A DNA stretch of 10,191 bases, taken from contig QMXQ01000038.1 in assembly GCA_003662205.1 (NCBI GenBank), positions 1-10,191 of the forward strand. Direction: 5' to 3'. The notes under the pieces are model-generated. The model saw only the letters and a program-made list of their open reading frames with translations. It ran no database searches and had not been told where the DNA came from. This document shows positions 1 through 5,363 of the stretch, in pieces (the first letter of the stretch is position 1; each line of letters begins with the position of its first letter). The position numbers were made by a program, and so were the translations under genes. This stretch comes from Candidatus Bathyarchaeota archaeon (GTDB lineage: Archaea > Thermoproteota > Bathyarchaeia > TCS64).

Positions 1-456
1 CCCCCGGGGGAGGAGCGCCGCGGCCGTCTCCCACCAGGCCTCCAGCACGGCGATCTTCATCTCGGGGTGCGCCACCCTGAACTCCCGGGCCGCCGCCTCG
101 ATGGCCGCCACGTTCCCGTCGTGGCCGTTGATGATGAGCAGCCTCCGCAGCCCATGCCTCAACAGGGAGTCGAACACCTCTCGCAGCACCCGCATCAGCG
201 TCTCCGTGGTGAGGGTGACCGCCACGGGGAAAGAGGCGTAGTGCATGCTCATGCCGAAGGGGAGCGGCGGCAGCACCAGCAGCCCCTCCACCCGCTCGGC
301 CACCGCCAGGGCCAGGTGCTCCGCCACCATCGTATCCGTCCCGTAGGGGAGGTGGTCCCCGTGATACTCCGTGGAGCCGACGGCGAGGACCGCCTTATCG
401 AAGCCGCCCGACCTGAACCCGTACCCTGTCATCCGCGCCAGCCGCCTCTCAGGCAA
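1..456 (-). CDS. Creatininase-family amidohydrolase, N-terminal part (3' end outside window)
   Basis: This is a metal-dependent amidohydrolase of the creatininase family. The reverse strand reads continuously for 152 codons and leaves the window at base 1, so the C-terminal part is missing. The family signature is clear: GSTEYHGDHLPYGTD at residues 27-41 supplies likely metal ligands E30, H32 and D41, and NGHDGN at 110-115 matches the usual NGHGGN with Asp in place of Gly. I chose TTG at 456 because GGTGATC, matching the archaeal anti-Shine-Dalgarno, ends 4 nt before it. ATG at 432 is the alternative and has no such site; an in-frame stop at 465 rules out anything further upstream. Characterised members include creatininase and the archaeal FAPy deformylase ArfB of flavin/F420 synthesis. 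The substrate cannot be decided from this fragment. The gene is divergent from the DUF1844-like gene. Confidence 0.9.
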   Translation of the reverse strand, partial: MPERRLARMTGYGFRSGGFDKAVLAVGSTEYHGDHLPYGTDTMVAEHLALAVAERVEGLLVLPPLPFGMSMHYASFPVAVTLTTETLMRVLREVFDSLLRHGLRRLLIINGHDGNVAAIEAAAREFRVAHPEMKIAVLEAWWETAAALLPRG

Positions 457-460
457 ACCC

Positions 461-467
461 GATCACC
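461..467 (-). promoter_or_regulatory. Ribosome-binding site deciding the TTG start of the creatininase-family gene
   Basis: GGTGATC on the minus strand is complementary to the archaeal 16S 3' tail. It leaves 4 nt before TTG 456, or 6 nt counted from GGTGA. The same core and spacing recur before TTG 1543 and ATG 4820, which supports TTG 456 over ATG 432. Confidence 0.6.
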
Positions 468-474
468 GTAGAGC

Positions 475-497
475 TTTAATCGAAAACAGCATATAAA
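475..497. promoter_or_regulatory. Divergent promoter region with two interlocked TATA-like boxes
   Basis: TTTATAT (minus strand, 497-491) lies about 26 bp before base 468, just ahead of the ribosome-binding site for TTG 456. TTTAAT (plus strand, 475-480) lies about 26 bp before base 503, which gives the ATG 525 gene a short leader that includes its GGAGG site at 512-516. Each box would sit between the other's TATA and transcription start. ATATAAA could also be read on the plus strand, but its predicted start near 520 would exclude GGAGG. Boxes are seen; start sites are inferred. Confidence 0.45.
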
Positions 498-524
498 CAC
501 AAACAGTCGCCGGAGGAATCCTCG

Positions 525-815
525 ATGTCTGAAGGGGATGCGGAGCCCCAGGCCGTAGACCTCACCGCCCTCGACATCGACCAGCTCCTCAGCCTTTTCA
601 TCGCCATCCTCGCCGCCAAGGCGTGGCAGTACATGGGCGTCAGGCTTGCCCCAGGCAAGAAGGAGGCGGAGAAGGACATGGCGAAGGCCGCAGCCGCCAT
701 CGACTGCGCCGCCCTCCTCGCTGACAGGCTGGCCCCCTCCCTGCCGGAGGCCGAGGCCCGCAGGCTGAGGGCGATGATCACCGACCTCCAGATCAACTAC
801 GCCAAGAACGCATGA
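525..815 (+). CDS. Small DUF1844-like protein, function unknown
   Basis: This is a 96-residue soluble, helix-rich protein. After an acidic N-terminus (residues 1-15) comes a hydrophobic helix, LLSLFIAILAAKAWQYMGV, then an Ala/Lys-rich stretch. The final stretch, AAAIDCAALLADRL to LRAMITDLQINYAK, follows the DUF1844 pattern as I recall it: an IDxLxML-like helix, then an acidic or hydrophilic turn, then LxxLLxDLRxxYV. DUF1844 is small, widespread and uncharacterised, and known mostly from bacteria. ATG 525 is preceded by GGAGG at 512-516 with 8 nt spacing. The gene converges on the SerB-like gene, with only 35 bp between their stop codons. The family call rests on pattern recall rather than a search; whether it is a true DUF1844 member or only similar is open. 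No function can be given. Confidence 0.7.
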   Translation: MSEGDAEPQAVDLTALDIDQLLSLFIAILAAKAWQYMGVRLAPGKKEAEKDMAKAAAAIDCAALLADRLAPSLPEAEARRLRAMITDLQINYAKNA

Positions 816-850
816 ACCCCCGGGGCGCCGCCCAGCTGATACGAGTCCTC

Positions 851-1543
851 TTACACCGGAAGGCTCCTGAGCCGCGCGACGGAGGGCCTCGGGGAAGAGT
901 TGAGCCTCTCAACCTCTTCTTTGAAGTCGATGATGTAGGGCAGGACCTCGCGCAGGTCGCCACCCTCGATCACCACGTCGGCCCGCTCCCTGACGCACCG
1001 CTTCGCGTTGAAGGCGATGCCGAGGCCGGCCGCCTCCATCATGGGTATATCGTTCGCCCCGTCGCCCACCGCGACGCAGCAACCCGGTCCCATGCCCAGC
1101 CTCCGCGCAAGCATCAGAAGCCGCCTCGCCTTGAACTCGGGGGTGACTATAGGCCTTCGGACTGATACCACCCTCCCATGCTCGACGATGAACCTGTTCG
1201 CGCAGACATACTCGACGCCGAACTCAGCTGCAACGCGGTCAGCCAGTATGTCGAAGCCCCCCGTGATTATCGCCGGGGTGCAGTGGAGCTCCCTCAGCGC
1301 CCTGACGGTCTCCCTCGCGCCCCTGGAGAGGGGAAGCCGCAGGCAGACCTCCCGCAGCTCCTCGAGGGGCACGCCCCGAATGACCCTTAGGCGTCGAAGG
1401 AGGGCCTCCTCGAACCTCAGCTCGCCGTTCATGGCCTGCCTTGTCACACTGTCCAGGAGGGCGCCGTCCCCGAGCCGCCTCCCGACCTCGGGGAAGAACT
1501 CCGCGTCGACCAGGGTTCCCTCTAGATCAAAAGCCACCAACAA
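851..1543 (-). CDS. serB: HAD-superfamily phosphatase, SerB-like (probable phosphoserine phosphatase)
   Basis: Its likely role is hydrolysis of O-phosphoserine to serine, the last step of phosphorylated serine synthesis, in the cytoplasm. All HAD motifs are present (numbered from TTG 1543): motif I DLEGT with nucleophile D6, E8 and T10; motif II ITGGF with T94; motif III Lys K138 in PEFKARR; motif IV GDGANDIPMM with D161 and D165, followed by AAGLGIAFNAK, very like bacterial SerB. The second catalytic acid is Glu rather than the usual Asp, as in ThrH-type enzymes. About 230 residues is normal, with no ACT domain. An upstream GTG at 1552 is in frame but lies inside the GGTGATC ribosome-binding site, so I prefer TTG 1543; TTG 1546, TTG 1540 and GTG 1537 are also possible. 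A structured leader precedes it. Another small phosphomonoester could be the substrate. Confidence 0.85.
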   Translation of the reverse strand: MLVAFDLEGTLVDAEFFPEVGRRLGDGALLDSVTRQAMNGELRFEEALLRRLRVIRGVPLEELREVCLRLPLSRGARETVRALRELHCTPAIITGGFDILADRVAAEFGVEYVCANRFIVEHGRVVSVRRPIVTPEFKARRLLMLARRLGMGPGCCVAVGDGANDIPMMEAAGLGIAFNAKRCVRERADVVIEGGDLREVLPYIIDFKEEVERLNSSPRPSVARLRSLPV

Positions 1544-1688
1544 CAAGATCACCCGAGAAGGGTTCCAGACGCCTCAAAGGGTGACCTTATTGTCCCGAGC
1601 GGGACGAGGACTTGGACGAACTGCCCTCAAAACACGCAAACCTGTGAACAGCCTCGTCCAAGCATGTCACCCATCAGCGCTTTAGCTT
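1544..1688 (-). promoter_or_regulatory. Candidate structured 5' leader / RNA switch of the SerB-like gene
   Basis: The transcript strand can form P1, GGGTGAC (1672-1666) with GTCACCC (1585-1579), 7 bp; P2, CTTGGACGA (1662-1654) with TCGTCCAAG (1619-1611), 9 bp; and P3, GTCCC (1605-1601) with GGGAC (1596-1592), 5 bp on a GCTC loop. P2 and P3 nest inside P1 as a three-way junction. The 3' strand of P1 with one added base, GGTCACCC (1586-1579), can instead pair with the ribosome-binding site GGGTGATC (1554-1547): 8 bp including one G-U. GGACGAGG (1659-1652) can also pair with CCTCGTCC (1609-1602), which would break P2 and P3. The complementarity is seen directly. A switching role, and any ligand, are inferred. 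I do not recognise a known RNA family here. Confidence 0.5.
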
Positions 1689-1707
1689 AGTATCCCCTCG
1701 TCTCGAC

Positions 1708-1720
1708 TTTAAAATATTTT
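1708..1720 (-). promoter_or_regulatory. TATA-like promoter element for the SerB-like gene
   Basis: AAAATATTTTAAA on the minus strand is the most A/T-rich stretch in the gap between the two minus-strand genes. A start about 26 bp downstream, near 1688, would give a leader of about 145 nt containing the whole folded region. A second box, TATATG at 1743-1738, would start transcription near 1714 and also include it. Confidence 0.45.
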
Positions 1721-1778
1721 GGTGTATGGGCGCGCCATATATGCCGCAGCACACCCGCCGGGCGCGCTGGGGTTCCTC

Positions 1779-1795
1779 AAGAAAGAAAAAGGGGG
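1779..1795 (-). terminator. T-rich terminator downstream of the M42 aminopeptidase gene
   Basis: Reading the minus strand past the stop codon at 1804, CCCCC is followed by TTTTT (1790-1786), then CTTTCTT. Runs of T without a required hairpin are the usual archaeal terminator. It separates the aminopeptidase transcript from the SerB-like promoter. Confidence 0.5.
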
Positions 1796-1803
1796 TTCTG
1801 GGG

Positions 1804-2850
1804 TTATCGCTGGGAGATCCGTCTGACGAAGGCCTCCACCAGTCGCGCCGTGTTCTCTAGGTCGTCTATGTGGGCGACGGAGGCGGGACCGTGGATGTAG
1901 CGGCAGGGGACCGCCACCGTCCCGCTGGGGACGCCCGCCCTCGTCAGGTGGATGGCGCCGGCGTCGGTGCCGCCCCTCGGTATCTTCTTGAACTGGTAGG
2001 GTATGGCTTTGGCCTCGGCTGCCTCCATGAGGGCCTGGAGCACCTTCGGGTGGGCGATGACGCTCCTGTCGGCGATGGTCACCACCGGCCCGCCCCTGAG
2101 CCTCGCTGACATCTGGTGGGGCTTCGACCCCGGCACGTCGGCGGCGAAGGTCCCCTCCAGGGCCAGCGCGTAGTCGGGCTCCGCCTGCCACGCCGCCGTC
2201 CTGGCGCCCCTGAGGCCGACCTCCTCCTGGACGGTGCCGACGGCGACGACGTTGCACGGCGACCCCGCCAGCGCCTTGAAGGCCTGGACCATCACGGCGC
2301 AGCCGGCCCGGTCGTCGAAGGCCTTCCCCCTGAGGTAGCCGCCGCCGAGCTCGGCGAACTCGACGTCGAAGACCCCCGTCATGCCGATGTGGCAGCCCTT
2401 CTCCTCCGCCGCCTCTCGATTCTCGGCGCCCACGTCGATGAACAGATCCTCCATGGGCACCATCCTCTTCCGCTCCTCCTCCGTCATGATGTGGGGCGGT
2501 TTGGTGCCCACGATCCCCTTCAGCGGGCCCCTTCGGCCGCGGAGGATGATCCTCTGGCCGGGCATGATGTTGGCCGTGATGCCGCCCAGGGTGTGGAACC
2601 TGAGGAACCCCGTCTCCTCGATGTGGGTGACGAGGAAGGCGACCTCGTCGGTGTGGGCGGCCAGCATCACCGTCGGCCTCCCCTCCTCCCCCCTGTGGTG
2701 GAAGAAGATGTTCCCCAGCCTGTCCACCCTCACCTCGTCGGCCACGTCCTCAAGCGCTTCCCTGAGGATCTCCCGGGGCTCCTCCTCCGCCCCCGGCGGG
2801 CCGAAGGCGTTGGAGAGCCTCCGCAGCAGCTCGACATCCATCTTGTCCAC
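1804..2850 (-). CDS. M42 family metallo-aminopeptidase (TET / CelM-like)
   Basis: This is a cytoplasmic dinuclear zinc or cobalt aminopeptidase of family M42, whose archaeal members form large tetrahedral (TET) complexes that trim peptides left by the proteasome. The full set of active-site residues is present in 348 residues, the family's normal length: H66 and D68 in AAHTDEV, bridging D180 in KAFDDRAG, the E209-E210 pair in TVQEEVG (base and ligand), E232 in LALEG, and H320 in CRYIHGP. The start is GTG 2850, almost leaderless relative to a TTTATT box at 2881-2876. ATG 2841, three codons later, gives MDVELLRRLSNAFGP and is equally natural; no clear ribosome-binding site decides. The gene stands alone and is divergent from the beta-propeller gene. 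Specificity (leucyl, glutamyl, lysyl or other) cannot be read from sequence. Confidence 0.92.
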   Translation of the reverse strand: MDKMDVELLRRLSNAFGPPGAEEEPREILREALEDVADEVRVDRLGNIFFHHRGEEGRPTVMLAAHTDEVAFLVTHIEETGFLRFHTLGGITANIMPGQRIILRGRRGPLKGIVGTKPPHIMTEEERKRMVPMEDLFIDVGAENREAAEEKGCHIGMTGVFDVEFAELGGGYLRGKAFDDRAGCAVMVQAFKALAGSPCNVVAVGTVQEEVGLRGARTAAWQAEPDYALALEGTFAADVPGSKPHQMSARLRGGPVVTIADRSVIAHPKVLQALMEAAEAKAIPYQFKKIPRGGTDAGAIHLTRAGVPSGTVAVPCRYIHGPASVAHIDDLENTARLVEAFVRRISQR

Positions 2851-2875
2851 GATCCGATGTATCCGCCCCTTGGAG

Positions 2876-2883
2876 AATAAATT
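2876..2883 (-). promoter_or_regulatory. TATA-like box of the M42 aminopeptidase gene
   Basis: AATTTATT on the minus strand is centred about 29 bp from GTG 2850. This predicts a start near 2853 and a leader of only a few nucleotides. Confidence 0.4.
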
Positions 2884-2915
2884 GTTTCGTCCCCTTCGGA
2901 TGGGTTCAGGCGAAG

Positions 2916-2922
2916 TTTTATA
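2916..2922 (+). promoter_or_regulatory. TATA box fixing the leaderless start of the beta-propeller gene
   Basis: TTTTATA is centred 25 bp upstream of ATG 2944. The longer reading frame opens at GTG 2923, directly against this box and upstream of any plausible transcription start, so ATG 2944 is the better start. Confidence 0.6.
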
Positions 2923-2943
2923 GTGGCGCCCTCTCTGTTGACG

Positions 2944-4350
2944 ATGGTGGATGCCTTGAGAAGGGGCCGCCTCCTTATCTCCCTTCTACTGCTCCTGGAG
3001 GCGGCACTCGTGGGGCTATACCTCAAAGAGCATGGCGCGACGGAGCGCCGCCCAAACGCTGTGTCCTTCGACTGGTCCGTCGTTTGGGGCGGGAGCGGAA
3101 GGGAATACCCGAGAGGGATCACCTTCTATGAGAACCACCTTTACGTGACCGGCTCGACGTCCAGCTTCGGCGCGGGTAAGGAGGACATCTTCCTCCTCAA
3201 ATACGGCATGGACGGGCGGCTGATCTGGAACAGGATCTGGGGAGGGATGGGCTACGACATGGGTAGGGGCGTCACGCGCGGAGACGATGGGGTCTACGTC
3301 GCAGGTATCACGTACCCGAATGGGTCGTCGAAGGCCGTTCTTCTCAAATACGACTCCGAGGGGCGCCTTCTCTGGGCGAGGCGATGGGGAATAAAAGGAA
3401 GCGCCATCGGGCGGTGCGTCGCCGTGGATGATAGAGGCTTCGTGTACGTCGCGGGCTATGTGAGGGGAATGAAGGCGAACGGAACTAAGGCATTCCTGCT
3501 AAAGTACGGGTCTGAGGGCGTTCTGATATGGAATCGGACCTGGGGGGAGACCGGGGCCGATTACTGCTGGGCCGTCGCCGTGGATGACGCCATATACGTC
3601 TCGGGGACGACGGGGAGCCGAAAAGGCGTGCAGACGGTGGGGGTAGCTGCGCCTCGGAGGAGGTCCGAGATGTTCCTGGCGAAGTTCGATTTCGACGGCG
3701 ACGTGATCTGGACGCGAAGCTGGGGAACCGGCGCTGAGAACTACGGGCTGGCTCTCTCGGCTTCAAACGGCCTCATCTATCAAGTTGGCTTCACGCAGAA
3801 GGAAGCCGACGCTGACGTCGTTCTCCTGGGATACGACTCCTCCGGCAACCTAAGGTTCAGCAGTCTCTGGGGAGGACGCCGCGAGGACTACGCGTGGGGC
3901 GTAGCAAGGGGCGGCGGCTTCATCTATGTCGTGGGGCACACCTTCCGGACCGAACCCGGAAGCTGGGCCGACGCCCTCATAATGAAGTATACGCCGGACG
4001 GAGGTCTCCTATGGAACGTTACCTGGGGCGGCTTTGGCTCGGACCTAGCCCGCTCCGTGATCGTTGAGGGGGACGCTGTCTACGTAGCCGGCATAACATA
4101 CGGCGTGGGCAACGATGGGCAGGCCTTCCTCCTAAGATACACGTCGCCCAACGCGTCTCCGAACCCGTTGATGACGGTAATCCCTCCTGCTGCCATCGCC
4201 GTGGGTCTCATCATCTGGATGATCCTGATCCTCGAAGCCGTCTCCAAACTCGGAAACCTCGGGCCGGGCCTTTCTGAGAAGGTTAAAGCCTTTAATGCTT
4301 GGGGCATTTTTCATCGTGGGGCGCGTTGTCCGGTATCGAGAGGGATCTGA
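2944..4350 (+). CDS. Membrane-anchored seven-bladed beta-propeller protein (SBBP-like repeats)
   Basis: This 468-residue protein probably acts outside the cell, tethered to the membrane. Residues 10-27 form a hydrophobic signal anchor and about 411-431 a C-terminal membrane helix. Between them are seven repeats, each opening with WG (WGGSGREY, WGGMGYDM, WGIKGSAI, WGETGADY, WGTGAENY, WGGRREDY, WGGFGSDL), then a VYVAG-type strand, FLLKY, and DGxLIWNRx. The seventh lacks its final LLW strand, which the N-terminal SFDWSVVW can supply, closing a ring. Five N-x-S/T sequons (NGS, NGT, NRT, NVT, NAS) fit archaeal N-glycosylation. The repeats resemble SBBP propellers, which have no single known function; binding of a ligand, sugar or partner is likely. 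No catalytic residues are evident. The last 25 bp overlap the next gene. A tail of roughly 30 residues follows the second membrane helix. Confidence 0.85.
   Translation: MVDALRRGRLLISLLLLLEAALVGLYLKEHGATERRPNAVSFDWSVVWGGSGREYPRGITFYENHLYVTGSTSSFGAGKEDIFLLKYGMDGRLIWNRIWGGMGYDMGRGVTRGDDGVYVAGITYPNGSSKAVLLKYDSEGRLLWARRWGIKGSAIGRCVAVDDRGFVYVAGYVRGMKANGTKAFLLKYGSEGVLIWNRTWGETGADYCWAVAVDDAIYVSGTTGSRKGVQTVGVAAPRRRSEMFLAKFDFDGDVIWTRSWGTGAENYGLALSASNGLIYQVGFTQKEADADVVLLGYDSSGNLRFSSLWGGRREDYAWGVARGGGFIYVVGHTFRTEPGSWADALIMKYTPDGGLLWNVTWGGFGSDLARSVIVEGDAVYVAGITYGVGNDGQAFLLRYTSPNASPNPLMTVIPPAAIAVGLIIWMILILEAVSKLGNLGPGLSEKVKAFNAWGIFHRGARCPVSRGI
4291..4296 (+). promoter_or_regulatory. TATA-like box inside the beta-propeller gene, for the winged-helix gene
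   Basis: TTTAAT is centred about 26 bp before base 4320, which would give TTG 4326 a leader of only a few bases. It lies within coding sequence and may be chance; the winged-helix gene could simply be read through from upstream. Confidence 0.3.
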
Positions 4351-4745
4351 GGGAGCTGAACGAGAAGCTGGAGCGGGTGATGCGCCGCCTCGACTACCTC
4401 GAAGCCATCCTCACCGAGAGCCGGAGATACCCGGAGCTGGCCCAGCTTATGGGCGATCTCAGGGTCGGCGCCGCCCTCTACGGCGAGCCTCTGAAGCTCA
4501 TTGAGCGCCTTTTCGCCGTCCGCCGCCACCTTGAGCGGTCCGCCGCTTCCCGCGACGAGGTCTCCCGCATCATCCTCAACGCCCTAGCGCTGAAGGGGCC
4601 GATGAACATCTCCCAGCTGACGCGGGAGGTCGCCCGGGAGAGGGGGTCGGCCTCCAGGGTGACCGTGCGCAAGCGGGTCAAGAGGCTGCTGGACATGGGC
4701 GTCATCGAAAAGGGCGAGGGCTTCAATTATAGGCTCGTCGAGTAG
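4326..4745 (+). CDS. Coiled-coil / winged-helix DNA-binding protein, probable transcription regulator
   Basis: This 139-residue cytoplasmic protein has two parts. Residues 4-34 (IERDLRELNEKLERVMRRL onward) have the heptad spacing of a coiled coil and could dimerise it. Residues about 77-139 look like a winged helix: ILNALALKGPMNISQLTREV (first helices), SRVTVRKRVKRLLDMGVI (recognition helix and following helix), then an IEKGEGFNYRLV beta-wing. This is the usual arrangement of small archaeal transcription factors, but I do not recognise a named family. The frame could open at TTG 4299, but TTG 4326 (MSGIERDL) fits both the coiled coil and the TATA-like box at 4291. It overlaps the propeller gene by 25 bp in another frame, suggesting linked expression. 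No ligand-binding or metal-binding motif is visible. The DNA target is unknown. Confidence 0.75.
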   Translation: MSGIERDLRELNEKLERVMRRLDYLEAILTESRRYPELAQLMGDLRVGAALYGEPLKLIERLFAVRRHLERSAASRDEVSRIILNALALKGPMNISQLTREVARERGSASRVTVRKRVKRLLDMGVIEKGEGFNYRLVE

Positions 4746-4758
4746 CCACCTTCTGATC

Positions 4759-4767
4759 AAAAATATC
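4759..4767 (+). promoter_or_regulatory. Possible TATA-like box for the 105-residue small protein
   Basis: AAAAATATC lies in the 74-bp gap after the winged-helix gene. A start near 4789 would give a leader of about 30 nt carrying the GAGGTGA site. The match is loose. Confidence 0.35.
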
Positions 4768-4807
4768 CGATACACCCATTATCGTTAACCACTTTTCATT
4801 ATGCCTT

Positions 4808-4814
4808 GAGGTGA
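4808..4814 (+). promoter_or_regulatory. Ribosome-binding site deciding ATG 4820
   Basis: GAGGTGA is a strong archaeal ribosome-binding match ending 5 nt before ATG 4820. The longest frame begins at GTG 4811, which is inside this site and so cannot be the start. Confidence 0.7.
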
Positions 4815-4819
4815 ATGTG

Positions 4820-5137
4820 ATGGGTGAGACTGAGAGGAGGAAATACAAAATTAAGGATGCTGAGGAGGTCGCGGAGATCTTCGAAGCGTTGTCGACGCAC
4901 CTCCCCAACATGATCCGCAGCATCCTGGACAGCCTGTTCTCCCCCCAGGCCGCGGCCGACATGGGGAAGGCCGTCGCCGAGTTCTACAGGAACCTGAAGG
5001 AGGGCGGCATACCCGAGGAGGAGGCTCTGAAGATGACGAAGAGCTACCTGTCGACGCTGACGAGATGGGGCGAGTTCATGAAAGGCGCCAAGATCGGCTC
5101 CGTCATCCACGAGCGCGCGGAAAACAAAGAGGAATAG
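4820..5137 (+). CDS. Small uncharacterised protein with FYRxL...GIP...A...T..Y motif
   Basis: This is a 105-residue soluble, mostly helical protein that I do not recognise. A charged start (MGETERRKYKIKDAEEVAEI) leads into LPNMIRSILDSLFSPQAAAD, then FYRNLKEGGIPEEEALKMTK (55-74) continuing SYLSTLTRWGEFMKG, and a polar tail ending in KEE. Residues 55-77 match a segment of the next small protein at nine identical positions: F, Y, R, L, G, P, A, T and Y. The short helix, G-[IM]-P turn, then A-rich helix could be a small helix-turn-helix fold or protein-interaction module, but neither is proven. There is no signal peptide, membrane helix or cysteine. The start is ATG 4820, set by GAGGTGA 5 nt upstream. 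The gene stands 74 bp after the winged-helix gene on the same strand. Function unknown. Confidence 0.7.
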   Translation: MGETERRKYKIKDAEEVAEIFEALSTHLPNMIRSILDSLFSPQAAADMGKAVAEFYRNLKEGGIPEEEALKMTKSYLSTLTRWGEFMKGAKIGSVIHERAENKEE

Positions 5138-5170
5138 ACGGGATGAGGCTCGGAGCGCCCCTCCGCACCA

Positions 5171-5184
5171 TTTTTTACTTATAC
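5171..5184 (+). promoter_or_regulatory. T-run and TATA-like element between the two small genes
   Basis: TTTTTTACTTATAC follows the first small gene by about 33 bp. The T6 run could end that transcript. TTTACTTA (5174-5181) is centred 21-22 bp before ATG 5199, short for a leaderless start but possible. Either use, or both, is plausible. Confidence 0.4.
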
Positions 5185-5198
5185 GGGCCGCACCGAAA

Positions 5199-5357
5199 AT
5201 GGTTGGCCTGACGATAACCTACGTGAACCGGAAGCGCGGCTTCCAGAGAGCCTTCTACAGGCAGCTCGTCGCATCGGGGATGCCCCAAGCCGCGGCGAAA
5301 GAGCTGACGGATATCTATCCCCCTTCGCTCCGCGACATGATGAAGATGTTGCATTGA
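5199..5357 (+). CDS. 52-residue uncharacterised protein sharing the FYR...Y motif
   Basis: The frame runs ATG 5199 to TGA 5357. After a basic start (MVGLTITYVNRKRGFQ), residues 19-40 read FYRQLVASGMPQAAAKELTD followed by IY, aligning without gaps to residues 55-76 of the preceding protein; the tail LRDMMKMLH resembles that protein's next helix. This shared motif is the main reason to accept so short a frame as a gene. No ribosome-binding site precedes ATG; the T-rich TTTTTTACTTATAC element 15-28 bp upstream suggests a leaderless or near-leaderless transcript. It converges on the DUF362 gene, with 6 bp between stop codons. Predicted mostly helical, with no membrane segment or cysteine. It could be a stand-alone motif domain that pairs with, or antagonises, its larger neighbour, but that is conjecture. 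Confidence 0.6.
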   Translation: MVGLTITYVNRKRGFQRAFYRQLVASGMPQAAAKELTDIYPPSLRDMMKMLH

Positions 5358-5363
5358 GGGCGG

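Noticed and set aside
1579..1673. tRNA-like outline: perfect 7-bp terminal stem followed by an A on the plus strand.
   Set aside because: No T arm (no GGTTC-type loop), no D arm and no anticodon stem with the expected spacing on either strand. It fits better as stem P1 of the mRNA leader.
1008..1685. Plus-strand open frame across the SerB-like gene and its leader.
   Set aside because: It is Ser/Arg/Thr-rich shadow sequence opposite a gene with intact HAD motifs.
2116..2880. Long open frame on the plus strand.
   Set aside because: It is the antisense shadow of the M42 gene, rich in Arg, Pro, Gly and His with no family motif, whereas the minus strand has a full active site.
2923..2943. Upstream GTG start of the beta-propeller frame.
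   Set aside because: It directly abuts the TATA box and lies upstream of the predicted transcription start; ATG 2944 fits leaderless spacing.
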